A DNA stretch of 64,000 bases, taken from Streptomyces longisporoflavus (GTDB lineage Bacteria > Actinomycetota > Actinomycetes > Streptomycetales > Streptomycetaceae). The notes below the pieces were generated by a model. That model was not told where the DNA came from, ran no database searches, and saw only the letters and a list, made by a program, of their open reading frames with translations. This document shows, in pieces, positions 1 through 7,702 of this stretch; position 1 is the stretch's first letter, and every line of letters starts with the position of its first letter. The stretch spans positions 62,001 to 126,000 of the forward strand of contig NZ_BMTR01000015.1 in assembly GCF_014649775.1 (NCBI RefSeq), read 5' to 3'. A program made the position numbers and the translations under genes.

Positions 1-297
1 GGCAAGCAGTGGCCGCGGATGGAGCCCGTCGAGATCGGTCCCGGCTGCTGGATCGGCACGAACGCGGTGATCCTGCCGGGGGCGCGGATCGGGCGGAATG
101 TCGTGGTGGCCGCGGGTGCGGTCGTCCGCGGTGACGTCCCCGACCACGCCGTGGTGGCCGGGGCGCCTGCCCGGGTCGTCCGCCGCTGGGACGCGGAGGC
201 GGGGTGGCAGCCGCCGCTGCGGACGCCCGCGCCGGTGCCTATTCCTGACGGGGTCACGCCGGAGCAGTTGCTTGCGCTGGGGGAGTTGGAGGGGTAG
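1..297 (+). CDS. hexapeptide-repeat sugar O-acetyltransferase (C-terminal part)
   Basis: The frame is open from base 1, so the gene begins outside the window and only about 98 codons are present. The visible part shows left-handed beta-helix hexapeptide repeats (GPGCWIG, AVILPGARIG, VVVAAGAVVRGDV, VVAGAPARVVR). These are the classic end of maltose/galactoside O-acetyltransferases (LacA/Maa family), which transfer acetyl from acetyl-CoA to a sugar hydroxyl as a trimer. The tail after APARVVRRW is longer than usual and Pro-rich. The acceptor sugar cannot be inferred. It converges on the EamA gene, with a hairpin repeat array between them. Confidence 0.85.
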   Translation, partial: GKQWPRMEPVEIGPGCWIGTNAVILPGARIGRNVVVAAGAVVRGDVPDHAVVAGAPARVVRRWDAEAGWQPPLRTPAPVPIPDGVTPEQLLALGELEG

Positions 298-311
298 CCG
301 CGTCTTCTGCC

Positions 312-500
312 GTCTGCGGGTGCCCTGTGGCTGGTCGCGCAGTTCCCCGCGCCCCTTCGGGCGCAGTTCCCCGCGCCCCTTCGGGCGCAGTTCCCCGCGC
401 CCCTTCGGGCGCAGTTCCCCGCGCCCCTTCGGGCGCAGTTCCCCGCGCCCCTTCGGGCGCAGTTCCCCGCGCCCCTTCGGGCGCAGTTCCCCGCGCCCTC
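312..500. repeat. 24-bp tandem hairpin repeats inside a dispersed Streptomyces-type intergenic element
   Basis: Six perfect copies of a 24-base unit (337-360, 361-384, 385-408, 409-432, 433-456, 457-480) are followed by a partial seventh (481-498). Each unit contains GCGCCC-CTTC-GGGCGC, a perfect 6-bp stem with a 4-base loop, so the array can fold into a row of hairpins. Bases 312-336 extend the first copy and match the flank of related single elements at 10739 and 54051 in the opposite orientation. The array lies between two convergent genes, so a role as a bidirectional terminator or mRNA end is likely but unproven. Confidence 0.9.
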
Positions 501-514
501 TTGCGAGGAACTGT

Positions 515-1378
515 TCAGCTCGCCAGCAATACCGTGCCCACCAGAGCCAGGCCCGCTCCCGCCGCCTGTACCCCGCGCAGGCGTTCCTTCAGTACCGCCC
601 GTGCCGCCAGTGCCGTGATCACCGGGTACGTCGAGGAGAGCACCGCGGCCAGGGTGATCGGGCCGTTCTGGGCGGCGATCGAATACGTGCCGTTGGCCGC
701 GACGTCCGCGAGGCCCACGAAGGCGAGCGCCGGGAGGGCCGCCCAGATCAAGCGCAGGCCCGTGCCCTCCGGGAGCGCGGCGCCGCCGCGCTTCACCGAG
801 ACGAACAGCGCGGTGCCGCCCGCGGCGACGTTCGTCACGCGCTGCACGAACAGGGCGAGGAACAGGCCGGTGAGGTTGCTCGACGCCTCGGCGATGAGGG
901 CGAGCACAGCGCCGAAACCGAAGGCCGCGAGGAGGGTGAGCAGGATCGCCTGCCGCTGCACGGGGGCGCCGCGCAGTTCGGGGCCGCCCGCGAGCACGAT
1001 GCCCACGATGGCGACGGTGAGCCCGGCGAACTGCGGGACGCCCGGCCGCTCGCCGAGGAAGAGGCCGACCGCCACCGGTACGACGACGCCCACGGAGGCG
1101 AGCGGTGAGACGACGCTCATCGGGCCGATGGCCAGCGCCTTGTAGAAGGCGAGCATCGCCACCGGGCCGAGGAGACCCGCCGCCACCGCGAACCAGAGCT
1201 GCGGCCCCCACTCCGTCCAGCCGCCCGTGGCGACCACGATCACGCCGAGGACGACCACGGCGATGGTCTGCGAGGCGACGACCACGGTGAGAGCGGGGAT
1301 GCGTCGGGTCAGCAGTCCGCCGCCGAAGTCGGCCAGGCCGTACAGCAGGCTGGTGGCCAGCGCGAACAGTGCTGTCAT
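515..1378 (-). CDS. EamA/DMT family transporter
   Basis: A 287-residue integral membrane protein with about ten hydrophobic segments in two homologous halves, as in the EamA drug/metabolite exporter family (for example N-terminal ALFALATSLLYGLADFGGG; C-terminal repeat ending AGAGLALVGTVLLAS). The ATG at 1378 is chosen because GAGGAA lies just upstream and because it matches the usual family N-terminus. A longer in-frame start at 1453 would run across the palindromic operator. It is divergent from the XRE-cupin regulator, which probably controls it. The substrate is unknown. Confidence 0.88.
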   Translation of the reverse strand: MTALFALATSLLYGLADFGGGLLTRRIPALTVVVASQTIAVVVLGVIVVATGGWTEWGPQLWFAVAAGLLGPVAMLAFYKALAIGPMSVVSPLASVGVVVPVAVGLFLGERPGVPQFAGLTVAIVGIVLAGGPELRGAPVQRQAILLTLLAAFGFGAVLALIAEASSNLTGLFLALFVQRVTNVAAGGTALFVSVKRGGAALPEGTGLRLIWAALPALAFVGLADVAANGTYSIAAQNGPITLAAVLSSTYPVITALAARAVLKERLRGVQAAGAGLALVGTVLLAS

Positions 1379-1397
1379 CGGAATTCCTCGCAGTACA

Positions 1398-1425
1398 GTG
1401 TGGTGAACCATTAAGTGCACCACAC
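1398..1425. promoter_or_regulatory. palindromic operator between EamA exporter and XRE-cupin regulator
   Basis: Perfect 8-base arms GTGTGGTG (1398-1405) and CACCACAC (1418-1425) flank a 12-base centre that itself keeps two more symmetric pairs. It sits in the 94-bp gap between divergent start codons, in unusually AT-rich DNA. A second small inverted repeat (TCAA/TTGA, 1432-1444) lies beside it. The position suits binding of the adjacent XRE regulator. Confidence 0.6.
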
Positions 1426-1472
1426 CGTAGTTCAATATATTTGACTCTGTCATCCAAAATAATGGACGGAAT

Positions 1473-2057
1473 GTGTCGGACCTCGATCAGCTCACCCAGT
1501 CGCTCGCCCGCAACCTCAAGCGCTGGCGCTCGGAACGGGGCTTCACGCTCGACGCGCTCGCGGCCCGCGCGGGCGTCAGCCGCGGCATGATCATCCAGAT
1601 CGAACAGGCGAGGACCAACCCCAGCGTCGGCATCACGGTGAAGCTCGCCGACGCCCTCGGCGTCAGCATCACCACCCTCCTCGACTACGAACAGGGCTCG
1701 CACGTCCGCCTCGTGCCGCCGGAACAGGCGGTGCGGATGTGGTCCACGGAGGCGGGCAGCAGCACGACACTCCTGGTCGGGACCGAGGCGCGTGGCCCCT
1801 TCGAGCTGTGGGCGTGGAAGCTGATGCCCGGCGACGGCAGCGACTCCGACGCGCACCCGCCGGGGACCATGGAGCTGCTGCACGTCGCCGCGGGCGAACT
1901 CACGCTCTTGGTGGACGGCGTGGAGCATCAGGTGCCCGCCGGGTCGGCCGCCTCGTTCGAGGCGAACGTGCCGCACGGCTACCACAACAAGGGTGCCGAG
2001 CCGGTCGAGATGACCATGTCCGTGTCCGTGCCGCCGGCGCACGCCTCGTCGTACTGA
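1473..2057 (+). CDS. XRE-family regulator with C-terminal cupin domain
   Basis: 194 residues. The N-terminal helix-turn-helix (about residues 7-66) includes GFTLDALAARAGVSRGMI and the family's IEQARTNPS segment. The C-terminal half (about 110-185) is a small cupin beta-barrel with GELTLLVDGVEHQVPAG and NVPHGYHN. This is the architecture of small-ligand-sensing repressors such as PuuR/SutR. The GTG at 1473 is the only plausible start because an in-frame stop lies about 45 bases upstream; GGACGGA precedes it closely. It probably represses the divergent EamA exporter and itself through the palindrome at 1398-1425. The effector is unknown. Confidence 0.88.
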   Translation: MSDLDQLTQSLARNLKRWRSERGFTLDALAARAGVSRGMIIQIEQARTNPSVGITVKLADALGVSITTLLDYEQGSHVRLVPPEQAVRMWSTEAGSSTTLLVGTEARGPFELWAWKLMPGDGSDSDAHPPGTMELLHVAAGELTLLVDGVEHQVPAGSAASFEANVPHGYHNKGAEPVEMTMSVSVPPAHASSY

Positions 2058-2107
2058 GTTCCGCGGCCCGGGGCTCCACGGCCCGCCGGGTTTGTTAGCG
2101 TGCGGCC

Positions 2108-2665
2108 ATGCGTGCACCCATGGGGAACTTCGACGACGTTCGCGCCGCGCCCGAGGCCCTCGACCTCCTGGTCGCGCCCGTCGCCGAAGCCCTGCGCGGC
2201 TGGAGCGGAAGCGTCCCCGCCGAGCAGGTCATCCACGTCGACACCGACCCGCAGTGGGCCGACACCGCCACCTTCGTGGAGCACTACGGCCGGGACATCC
2301 TGGAGCAGTCCGCGAACTGCGTGGTGGTCGCGGGCAAGCGCGGCGGCGCGTCCTCGCTCGCCGCGTGCCTGGTCCTCTCCACGACCCGCGTCGACGTGAA
2401 CGGCGTCGTGCGCCGCCAACTCGGCGCGCGCAAAGCCTCGTTCGCGACGATGGACACGGCGATCGGCGAGACCGGCATGGAGTGCGGCGGCATCACCCCG
2501 ATCGGCCTGCCCGCCGACTGGCCGCTGCTCGTGGACGCCGCCGTCGTCGACCTGCCGTACGTCCTGATCGGCAGCGGGAGCCGCCGGGGCAAGCTCATCG
2601 TGCCGGGCAAGGCGTTCGCCGAGCTGCCCAACGCCGTGGTACTCGAAGGGCTCGGCGTCGCCTGA
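2108..2665 (+). CDS. YbaK/EbsC-family aminoacyl-tRNA deacylase
   Basis: 185 residues with the YbaK/ProX-like editing fold. Visible segments are CVVVAGKRGG, ARKASFATMDTAIGETGM, GGITPIGLP and the final LIVPGKAFAELPNAVV, which match the substrate pocket of trans-editing enzymes that hydrolyse mischarged tRNA (Cys-tRNA-Pro or Ala-tRNA-Pro). The exact tRNA substrate cannot be assigned. TAGCGT at 2096-2101 ends six bases before the ATG, so the transcript may be leaderless. A second ATG at 2120 is possible. Confidence 0.85.
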   Translation: MRAPMGNFDDVRAAPEALDLLVAPVAEALRGWSGSVPAEQVIHVDTDPQWADTATFVEHYGRDILEQSANCVVVAGKRGGASSLAACLVLSTTRVDVNGVVRRQLGARKASFATMDTAIGETGMECGGITPIGLPADWPLLVDAAVVDLPYVLIGSGSRRGKLIVPGKAFAELPNAVVLEGLGVA

Positions 2666-2728
2666 AGCGGGGCTCGCGTCGACCGGCGTGGGGCTCGCGT
2701 CGACTGCCGCAGGCGGGGCCGAGCCGGC

Positions 2729-3943
2729 TCATCCGCAGACCCCCTCCTCGCGCAGCCGGGTGATCTCGTCGGGGTCGCGCCCCAGCTCCGCGAGGATCCG
2801 CTCGGTGTGCTCGCCCGCGGCAGGCACCGCATCCATGCGCGGCTCCACGCCGCTCAGATTCGCGGGCGGCAGCAGCGCCTGCACGGGCGACGAGCTGCCC
2901 GGAATCGCGACCTCCCGCCAGCGTTCGCGCTCGCCGAGCGCGGGGTGGTCGAGGAACTCGGCGACCGAATTGACGCCCGCGTTCGCGATGTTGGCCCGGT
3001 CCAGCAGCTCCATCGCCTCCTCGCTGCCGAGTTCGGCGAACCGCGCGGAAATGATCGCGTCGAGCTCCTCGCGGTGCGCGACACGGTCGGAGCCGGTGGC
3101 GAACCGCGGGTCGTCGGTCAGCTCGGGCCGCCCGACGACCTGCTCGCACAGGGCGGCCCACTCGCGCTCGTTCTGAACGGAGAGCAGCACGTCCTTGCCG
3201 TCGGAGGCGGTGAACGGGCCGTACGGGGCGACGGTCGCGTGCCGGGCCCCGACGCGCGGGGGCTGCGTGCCGCCGTAGCGCGTGTAGTACGCGGGCTGGC
3301 TCATCCACTCGCCGAGCGCGTCGAAGAGGGACACGTCGACGGCCGGTGCGCGGCCGGTGGTCGCCCGGGTGAAGAGCGCGGTCAGGATGCCGGTGTAGGC
3401 GTACATCCCACCGGCGATGTCCGCGACCGAGATGCCGGCCCGCACCGCCTCGTCGGGCGTGCCGGTCAGCGAGAGCAGCCCCGTCTGACACTGCACGAGC
3501 AGGTCGTACGCCTTCCGGTCCGCCCAGGAGCCGCTGATGCCGTAGCCGCTGAGGGTGCAGGGGATCAACGAGGGGTAGCGGGCCTGGAGTTCGGCGGCGC
3601 CGAGGCCGAGTCGGTCCGCGGCGCCGGGGGCGAGGTTCTGCACGAACACATCGGCTCCCGCCAGGAGTTCGTGCAGGATCACGAGGCCCTCGTCGGACTT
3701 GAGGTCCAGGGTGAGGGACTCCTTGGAACGGTTGAGCCAGACGAAGTAGCTGGCCTGCCCGTGCACGGTGGTGTCGTAGCGGCGGGCGAAGTCGCCGCCG
3801 CCGGACCGCTCGACCTTGATCACGCGAGCGCCGAGATCGGCCAGCTGCCGGGTGGCGAAGGGCGCGGCGACGGCCTGTTCGAGACTGACGACGGTGATGC
3901 CCTCCAGGGGGAGCTGACCGGACGGATCGTGGTGCGGCGCCAT
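2729..3943 (-). CDS. CaiB/BaiF family (class III) CoA-transferase
   Basis: 404 residues, the usual length for class III CoA-transferases, which move CoA between carboxylic acids through an aspartyl-CoA anhydride. Family blocks include LEGITVVSLEQAVAAPFATRQ, LGARVIKVE, FVWLNRSKESLTLDLKSDEG and the AYDLLVQCQTG block, whose Asp (about residue 147) is the expected nucleophile. The C-terminal part carries GEHTERILAELGRDPDEI, typical of the family. The ATG at 3943 has GAGAGG upstream; a longer frame to 4030 would overlap the kinase gene end. The acyl substrates are unknown. Confidence 0.88.
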   Translation of the reverse strand: MAPHHDPSGQLPLEGITVVSLEQAVAAPFATRQLADLGARVIKVERSGGGDFARRYDTTVHGQASYFVWLNRSKESLTLDLKSDEGLVILHELLAGADVFVQNLAPGAADRLGLGAAELQARYPSLIPCTLSGYGISGSWADRKAYDLLVQCQTGLLSLTGTPDEAVRAGISVADIAGGMYAYTGILTALFTRATTGRAPAVDVSLFDALGEWMSQPAYYTRYGGTQPPRVGARHATVAPYGPFTASDGKDVLLSVQNEREWAALCEQVVGRPELTDDPRFATGSDRVAHREELDAIISARFAELGSEEAMELLDRANIANAGVNSVAEFLDHPALGERERWREVAIPGSSSPVQALLPPANLSGVEPRMDAVPAAGEHTERILAELGRDPDEITRLREEGVCG

Positions 3944-4026
3944 GACTGCCTCTCGTTCGCGGGTGCTGTCCGAGTCGTTACGATCACACAGACCGGCCCC
4001 CCGACCGGCGGTGGACGCCCGTCTCG

Positions 4027-5568
4027 TCAATCGTCCTCGCCCACGACCGACTTGGACACGAGCCGCCCGTCGGCGAAGCAGAGGCGGTAGCCGTCGGACG
4101 ACATGAAGCGCGTGCTGTAGTACGTGCAGTCCTGGCCGCGCGGGGTCGGGGGAGCACCGTCCGGAGGGCCGTCCCTGGTGAAGTCCGGGAGCCGTGACTC
4201 CACTTCGTCGCGCGGCTGCCCGGCCGTCAGGCCCTCGTACACCTCCCGGTCGAGGACCGAGAACACGGAGCTGACCAGGCTGAGAGGGATCATGAGGAGC
4301 AGGATTCCGGCGAGGACCGCGAGCGGGGCCAGGACCGCCTGGGCGAGCCGTCGTCTGAGCTGCCGCCTGGCCTGTTCCTGTTCGCGGGCCGACGCGGTCG
4401 GCCGGGGCGGGTCCACGGCACGCGGGGCGGCGCCCGTGGCGGGCAGTTCGGCGATCACCTCGAAGCCGCCCTCGTCGGTGGGGGCCGCGCGCAGGGTGCC
4501 GCCCGCCAGGCGTACCCGCTCGTCGAGGCCGACCAGGCCGCTGCCGCTCGACGCGACGCCGGGCAGGCGCCCCGCCGCGGGGGCCGGGTCGTTGGTCACC
4601 GTCAGGCGCAGCATGTCACCGTCCCGCGTGATCCTGGCCCGGACCTTCGCGCCCGCCGCGTGCTTGGCGGCGTTCGTCAAGGACTCCTGGAGCACCCGGT
4701 GCACGGCGAGGGCGACCATCGCCGGCGGGTTCTCCGTGGCTCCCGACCGTTCGAGCGTGACATCGACCCCGGAGGCCCGCGCGCGCTCGACCACGGTGTC
4801 CGCGCTCTCGTCCGACGGGGCACGGGGCGGCACTTCGTCGTCGGCCCGCAGTACGCCGATGATCTCCCGCAGCCGTTCGGTCGCCGCGCCCGCGGCCTCG
4901 CGCAGTTCGCCGACGGCCGCCTGCTGGCGGGCGTCGAGCGTGGGATCGACCTCCAGGACGCCCGCCTGGACGGCGATGAGGGTCAGGTCGTGGCCGAGCG
5001 AGTCATGCATGTCGTTCGCGATACGGGCCCGCTCGCGGATACGGGTGCGGTCCGCGACGGCCCGCTGCTCGTGCTCCATGCGCTCGGCCAGCCGCCAGCC
5101 GGTGGCCATCAGGTCCGCGAACTGGCGGCGGAAACGGCCGAGCAGCCAGGGCAGCACCACGGCGGTCAACAGCGTCAGGAGCATCGTGGGCCAGCCCCAC
5201 AGATCGCTCGCCACGACCGCGCAGAGCACGAGTCCGGCCACCGCGAGCGCCCCGAAGAACCACAGCGCGGGGCGCATCGCCACCGTACGACTGCCGGCGA
5301 GGTACCCGAACACGGCGAGTGGCGCCCAGTACGCGGGCGTCAGCATCTCCGGGTCGCTCAGCAGGCTCAGCGCGACCGGCACCGCGAGGGCGGCGAGCGG
5401 CCGGCGCCTGCCACACGCCACGGCGGCCCCGAGCAGCGGGACGCCCGCGGCGGCCACGACCGCGTCACGCCCGTCGAGACCGAAGACGCCCGAGACCGGC
5501 GGTACGCACAGCAGGAGCCAGAGTCCGATGTCGAGGAGTCGGGAGAACCAGCCTTGTGTGCGGCGCAT
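4027..5568 (-). CDS. sensor histidine kinase with extra C-terminal membrane segment and exported domain
   Basis: 513 residues. About five to six N-terminal hydrophobic segments are followed by a HisKA_3 dimerisation box with the phospho-acceptor in NDMHDSLGHD (His188) and a HATPase domain (LQESLTNAAKHA, GSGLVGLDERV). This is a NarL-type kinase partnered with the regulator 95 bases upstream. Unusually, the protein continues for about 100 residues beyond the ATPase. It has a basic stretch, a hydrophobic segment (about 411-439), then a 74-residue tail with EGLTAGQPRDEVESRL and YRLCFADGRLVSKS that resembles small BamE/SmpA-like or BLIP-like exported folds. The start is uncertain: ATG 5568, or GTG 5574 or 5589, with no clear ribosome site. 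Confidence 0.85.
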   Translation of the reverse strand: MRRTQGWFSRLLDIGLWLLLCVPPVSGVFGLDGRDAVVAAAGVPLLGAAVACGRRRPLAALAVPVALSLLSDPEMLTPAYWAPLAVFGYLAGSRTVAMRPALWFFGALAVAGLVLCAVVASDLWGWPTMLLTLLTAVVLPWLLGRFRRQFADLMATGWRLAERMEHEQRAVADRTRIRERARIANDMHDSLGHDLTLIAVQAGVLEVDPTLDARQQAAVGELREAAGAATERLREIIGVLRADDEVPPRAPSDESADTVVERARASGVDVTLERSGATENPPAMVALAVHRVLQESLTNAAKHAAGAKVRARITRDGDMLRLTVTNDPAPAAGRLPGVASSGSGLVGLDERVRLAGGTLRAAPTDEGGFEVIAELPATGAAPRAVDPPRPTASAREQEQARRQLRRRLAQAVLAPLAVLAGILLLMIPLSLVSSVFSVLDREVYEGLTAGQPRDEVESRLPDFTRDGPPDGAPPTPRGQDCTYYSTRFMSSDGYRLCFADGRLVSKSVVGEDD

Positions 5569-5663
5569 CCGCACAGGATCGCCGATCACGCGGGGCCCGC
5601 GCCTCTGCCGAAAGTAGGGGATCGTTCCTGTGGGCCTCTGTGGGTTCGTGAGTCCCGGGCTGC

Positions 5664-6320
5664 CTATTGCGCGCCGACAAGGCCCGCCTCGTACGCGAGG
5701 ATCGCCGCCTGTACCCGGTTCTTGAAGCCGAGGCGGGCCAGGACCTGGCTGACGTACGCCTTCACCGTGCCCTCCACGACATGCAGCCGCCGGGCGATCT
5801 CCGCGTTCGACAGACCGGCGCCGACCAGCGCGAGCACCTCGCGCTCGCGTGCCGTCAGCTCTTCGACGCGGGCTCGCGCGGTGGTCTGCCTGCCGAGCTG
5901 CCCCGCGCCGAGGTGGGAGATGACCCGCCGCGCGATCGACGGGGAGAGGTACGCGCCGCCCTCGGCGACGGCCTGCACCCCGGCGATCAGCTCGCGCGGA
6001 TTGCCTGACTTGAGGAGGAATCCGGCGGCGCCCGAGCCGAGCGCGCTCGCGATGTACTCGTCCTCGGAGAACGTGGTGAGCATCGCCACGGCCGTGTCCG
6101 GCGCGACCCGGCTCAGTTCGGCCGCCGCCCGGAGGCCGTCGAGGCGGGGCATCCGGATGTCGAGGAGGCAGACGTCGGGGCGGTGCGCCAGCGTCAGCTC
6201 GATCGCCTCGCGCCCGTCGCCCGCCTCGGCGACGACCTCGATGCCTTCGGCGGCGCCGAGGATGGCCCGCACCCCGGCCCGGATCATCGCCTCGTCGTCG
6301 GCAAGCAGCACTCGGATCAT
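5664..6320 (-). CDS. NarL/LuxR-type response regulator
   Basis: 218 residues. The receiver domain has the acidic pair ADDE, phospho-acceptor Asp54 in LLDIRMP, and Lys in FLLKSG. The C-terminal LuxR helix-turn-helix shows LTAREREVLALVGAGLSNAEIA and VVEGTVKAYVS. It is first in an operon with the kinase. The pair lies divergent from the remains of an ABC transporter, so the original target may have been that transporter, by analogy with the intact pair at 38-42 kb. Whether it has surviving targets is unknown. Confidence 0.92.
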   Translation of the reverse strand: MIRVLLADDEAMIRAGVRAILGAAEGIEVVAEAGDGREAIELTLAHRPDVCLLDIRMPRLDGLRAAAELSRVAPDTAVAMLTTFSEDEYIASALGSGAAGFLLKSGNPRELIAGVQAVAEGGAYLSPSIARRVISHLGAGQLGRQTTARARVEELTAREREVLALVGAGLSNAEIARRLHVVEGTVKAYVSQVLARLGFKNRVQAAILAYEAGLVGAQ

Positions 6321-6385
6321 GCGAGCACGCTACCCGGCCCGGCAAGACCCGGGCCCCGAGGAGGACTTGGGGGGAGGGGACGAGG

Positions 6386-6876
6386 CTGCTCACACCGCGG
6401 GGCCTGACCAAGAGATACGGCGAGAAGACCGCGGCCGACGCATCGACGCATCGATGCGCTGTCGATCGCCGAGCCGCAGCGGACCCGGCGGCGGCCTGTA
6501 CTTCACTTCACTTCCTGCTCACGGCGGCTGCGGAGACGGGGACTTCGCGCACGTGGTGGCCCGGGCGTGCGCCGTCGCCGTTCATCTGATGCTCATGAGT
6601 GTCCTGACCGTCGGCCTCGCGGCCATCGTGCGCAGTTCAGCCGGGACCACCACCGTGCTGTTCGTGCTGCTGCTCATCGTGCCGACGATCCCGCGATCGA
6701 CTCCCCTCGACGCCCCCATCGACTCCCCTCGATTCCCTTCGACTTCCTCACGAACCTGGCGCAGTTCCTGCCCGGGCGGCGGGCACGCAGTTCCTCACGG
6801 GCGACGCGGATCTCTCGGTCCCGCCGCCGGACTCCCGCTCCCGGCCACGGCTATCCCCAGGCGTCGCGACGCCTGA
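6386..6876 (+). pseudogene. decayed ABC transporter (ATPase start fused by deletion to permease end)
   Basis: No intact gene fits 6321-6928. Frame by frame, 6401-6442 encodes GLTKRYGEKTAADA, the typical first strand of an ABC ATPase, but no start codon precedes it and no Walker motifs follow. From about 6553 a second frame gives a permease-like helix (LTVGLAAIVRSSAGTTTVLF, then IVPTI). A third frame gives FDFLTNLAQFLPG and a fourth stretch gives QFLTGDADLSVPPPD. In order, these match the C-terminus of ABC-2 permeases such as the one at 41278 (LLRSGVAVLSILIPFTLIVP, then FLPDRAGQQIL). I infer a large internal deletion plus at least two frameshifts. Confidence 0.7.
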
Positions 6877-6928
6877 GCCGCCTCCGCCGGCCGGGGCCGA
6901 CCCTTCTCGAACGGAGACCGGATCTGTC

Positions 6929-7702
6929 ATGTCCTCGACATCCACCGCCGCCACGCCCGCTGCCCCTCCTGTCACCAGCACCTACGTCACCTACGTCACC
7001 TCCATCGCCGACTCCGAAGAGCAGGTCCGGGCCGCGCAGCGACTGCGGTACCGCGTCTTCGGCGAGGAGATGGGTGCCAGGCTGCACACCCCTCTGCCCG
7101 GCCACGACATCGACCCGCACGACGATCTCGCGGACCACCTGATCGTCACCGACACCACCACCGGCGAGGTCGTCGGCACATACCGACTGCTGCCACCGGG
7201 ACGGGCCGAACGCGGCTACTCGGACGGGGAGTTCGACCTGATCGCGCTGGACGGGTTGCGGTCCTCCACGATCGAGGCGGGCCGCTCCTGCGTGCACCCC
7301 GACCACCGCAGCGGTGCCGTGATCAACCTCATGTGGTCGGCGCTCGCCCGCTATGTCCTGCTCTCCGGCCACCGCTATCTGGCGGGCTGCGCCTCGGTCC
7401 CGCTCGCCGACGGCGGCAAAGCGGCGTCGAGCGCCTGGCTGCTCGGCACCTCCAAGCACGCGTCGCCGCCCGAACTGCGCGTGCATCCCCGGCGCCCCTG
7501 GGTGCCCGCCGGGCCGCCGGTGGAGCGGCCCGCCTACGCCGACCTGCCGCCGCTGCTGCGGGGCTACCTGCGTCTTGGCGCGTGGATGTGCGGGGCGCCC
7601 GCGCACGACCCGGAGTTCGACGTCGCCGACTTCTTCGTGCTGCTCGACATGGACCGGCTCGGCGACCGTTACCGCCGCTACTTCCTGGGGGAGACACGAT
7701 GA
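6929..7702 (+). CDS. OlsB-like ornithine N-acyltransferase (GNAT fold)
   Basis: 257 residues. The central part (RAAQRLRYRVFGEEMGA, DHLIVTDTTTGEVVGTYRLL, EAGRSCVHPDHRSGAVI, YLAGCASV) matches the OlsB/hemolysin-like acyltransferase family, which N-acylates ornithine from 3-hydroxyacyl-ACP in the first step of ornithine-lipid synthesis. Its stop codon overlaps the start of a PlsC/OlsA-type acyltransferase (ATGA at 7699-7702), the expected second enzyme, which supports the assignment. The amino-acid acceptor could differ from ornithine. The N-terminus is Ser/Thr/Pro-rich and the exact start is uncertain. A decayed transporter remnant runs up to it. Confidence 0.8.
   Translation: MSSTSTAATPAAPPVTSTYVTYVTSIADSEEQVRAAQRLRYRVFGEEMGARLHTPLPGHDIDPHDDLADHLIVTDTTTGEVVGTYRLLPPGRAERGYSDGEFDLIALDGLRSSTIEAGRSCVHPDHRSGAVINLMWSALARYVLLSGHRYLAGCASVPLADGGKAASSAWLLGTSKHASPPELRVHPRRPWVPAGPPVERPAYADLPPLLRGYLRLGAWMCGAPAHDPEFDVADFFVLLDMDRLGDRYRRYFLGETR

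Noticed and set aside
337..498. CRISPR-like array
   Set aside because: The units are directly adjacent with no spacers, and no cas genes are present; it is a simple tandem hairpin repeat.
98..1145. Open frames reading through the 24-bp repeats
   Set aside because: Their peptides are repeats of the hairpin unit followed by antisense of the EamA gene.
4660..6876. 738-codon open frame antisense to the two-component system
   Set aside because: It is an antisense shadow of high-GC coding DNA over most of its length with no domain; only the last ~300 bases carry the transporter remnant, which I list as a pseudogene.
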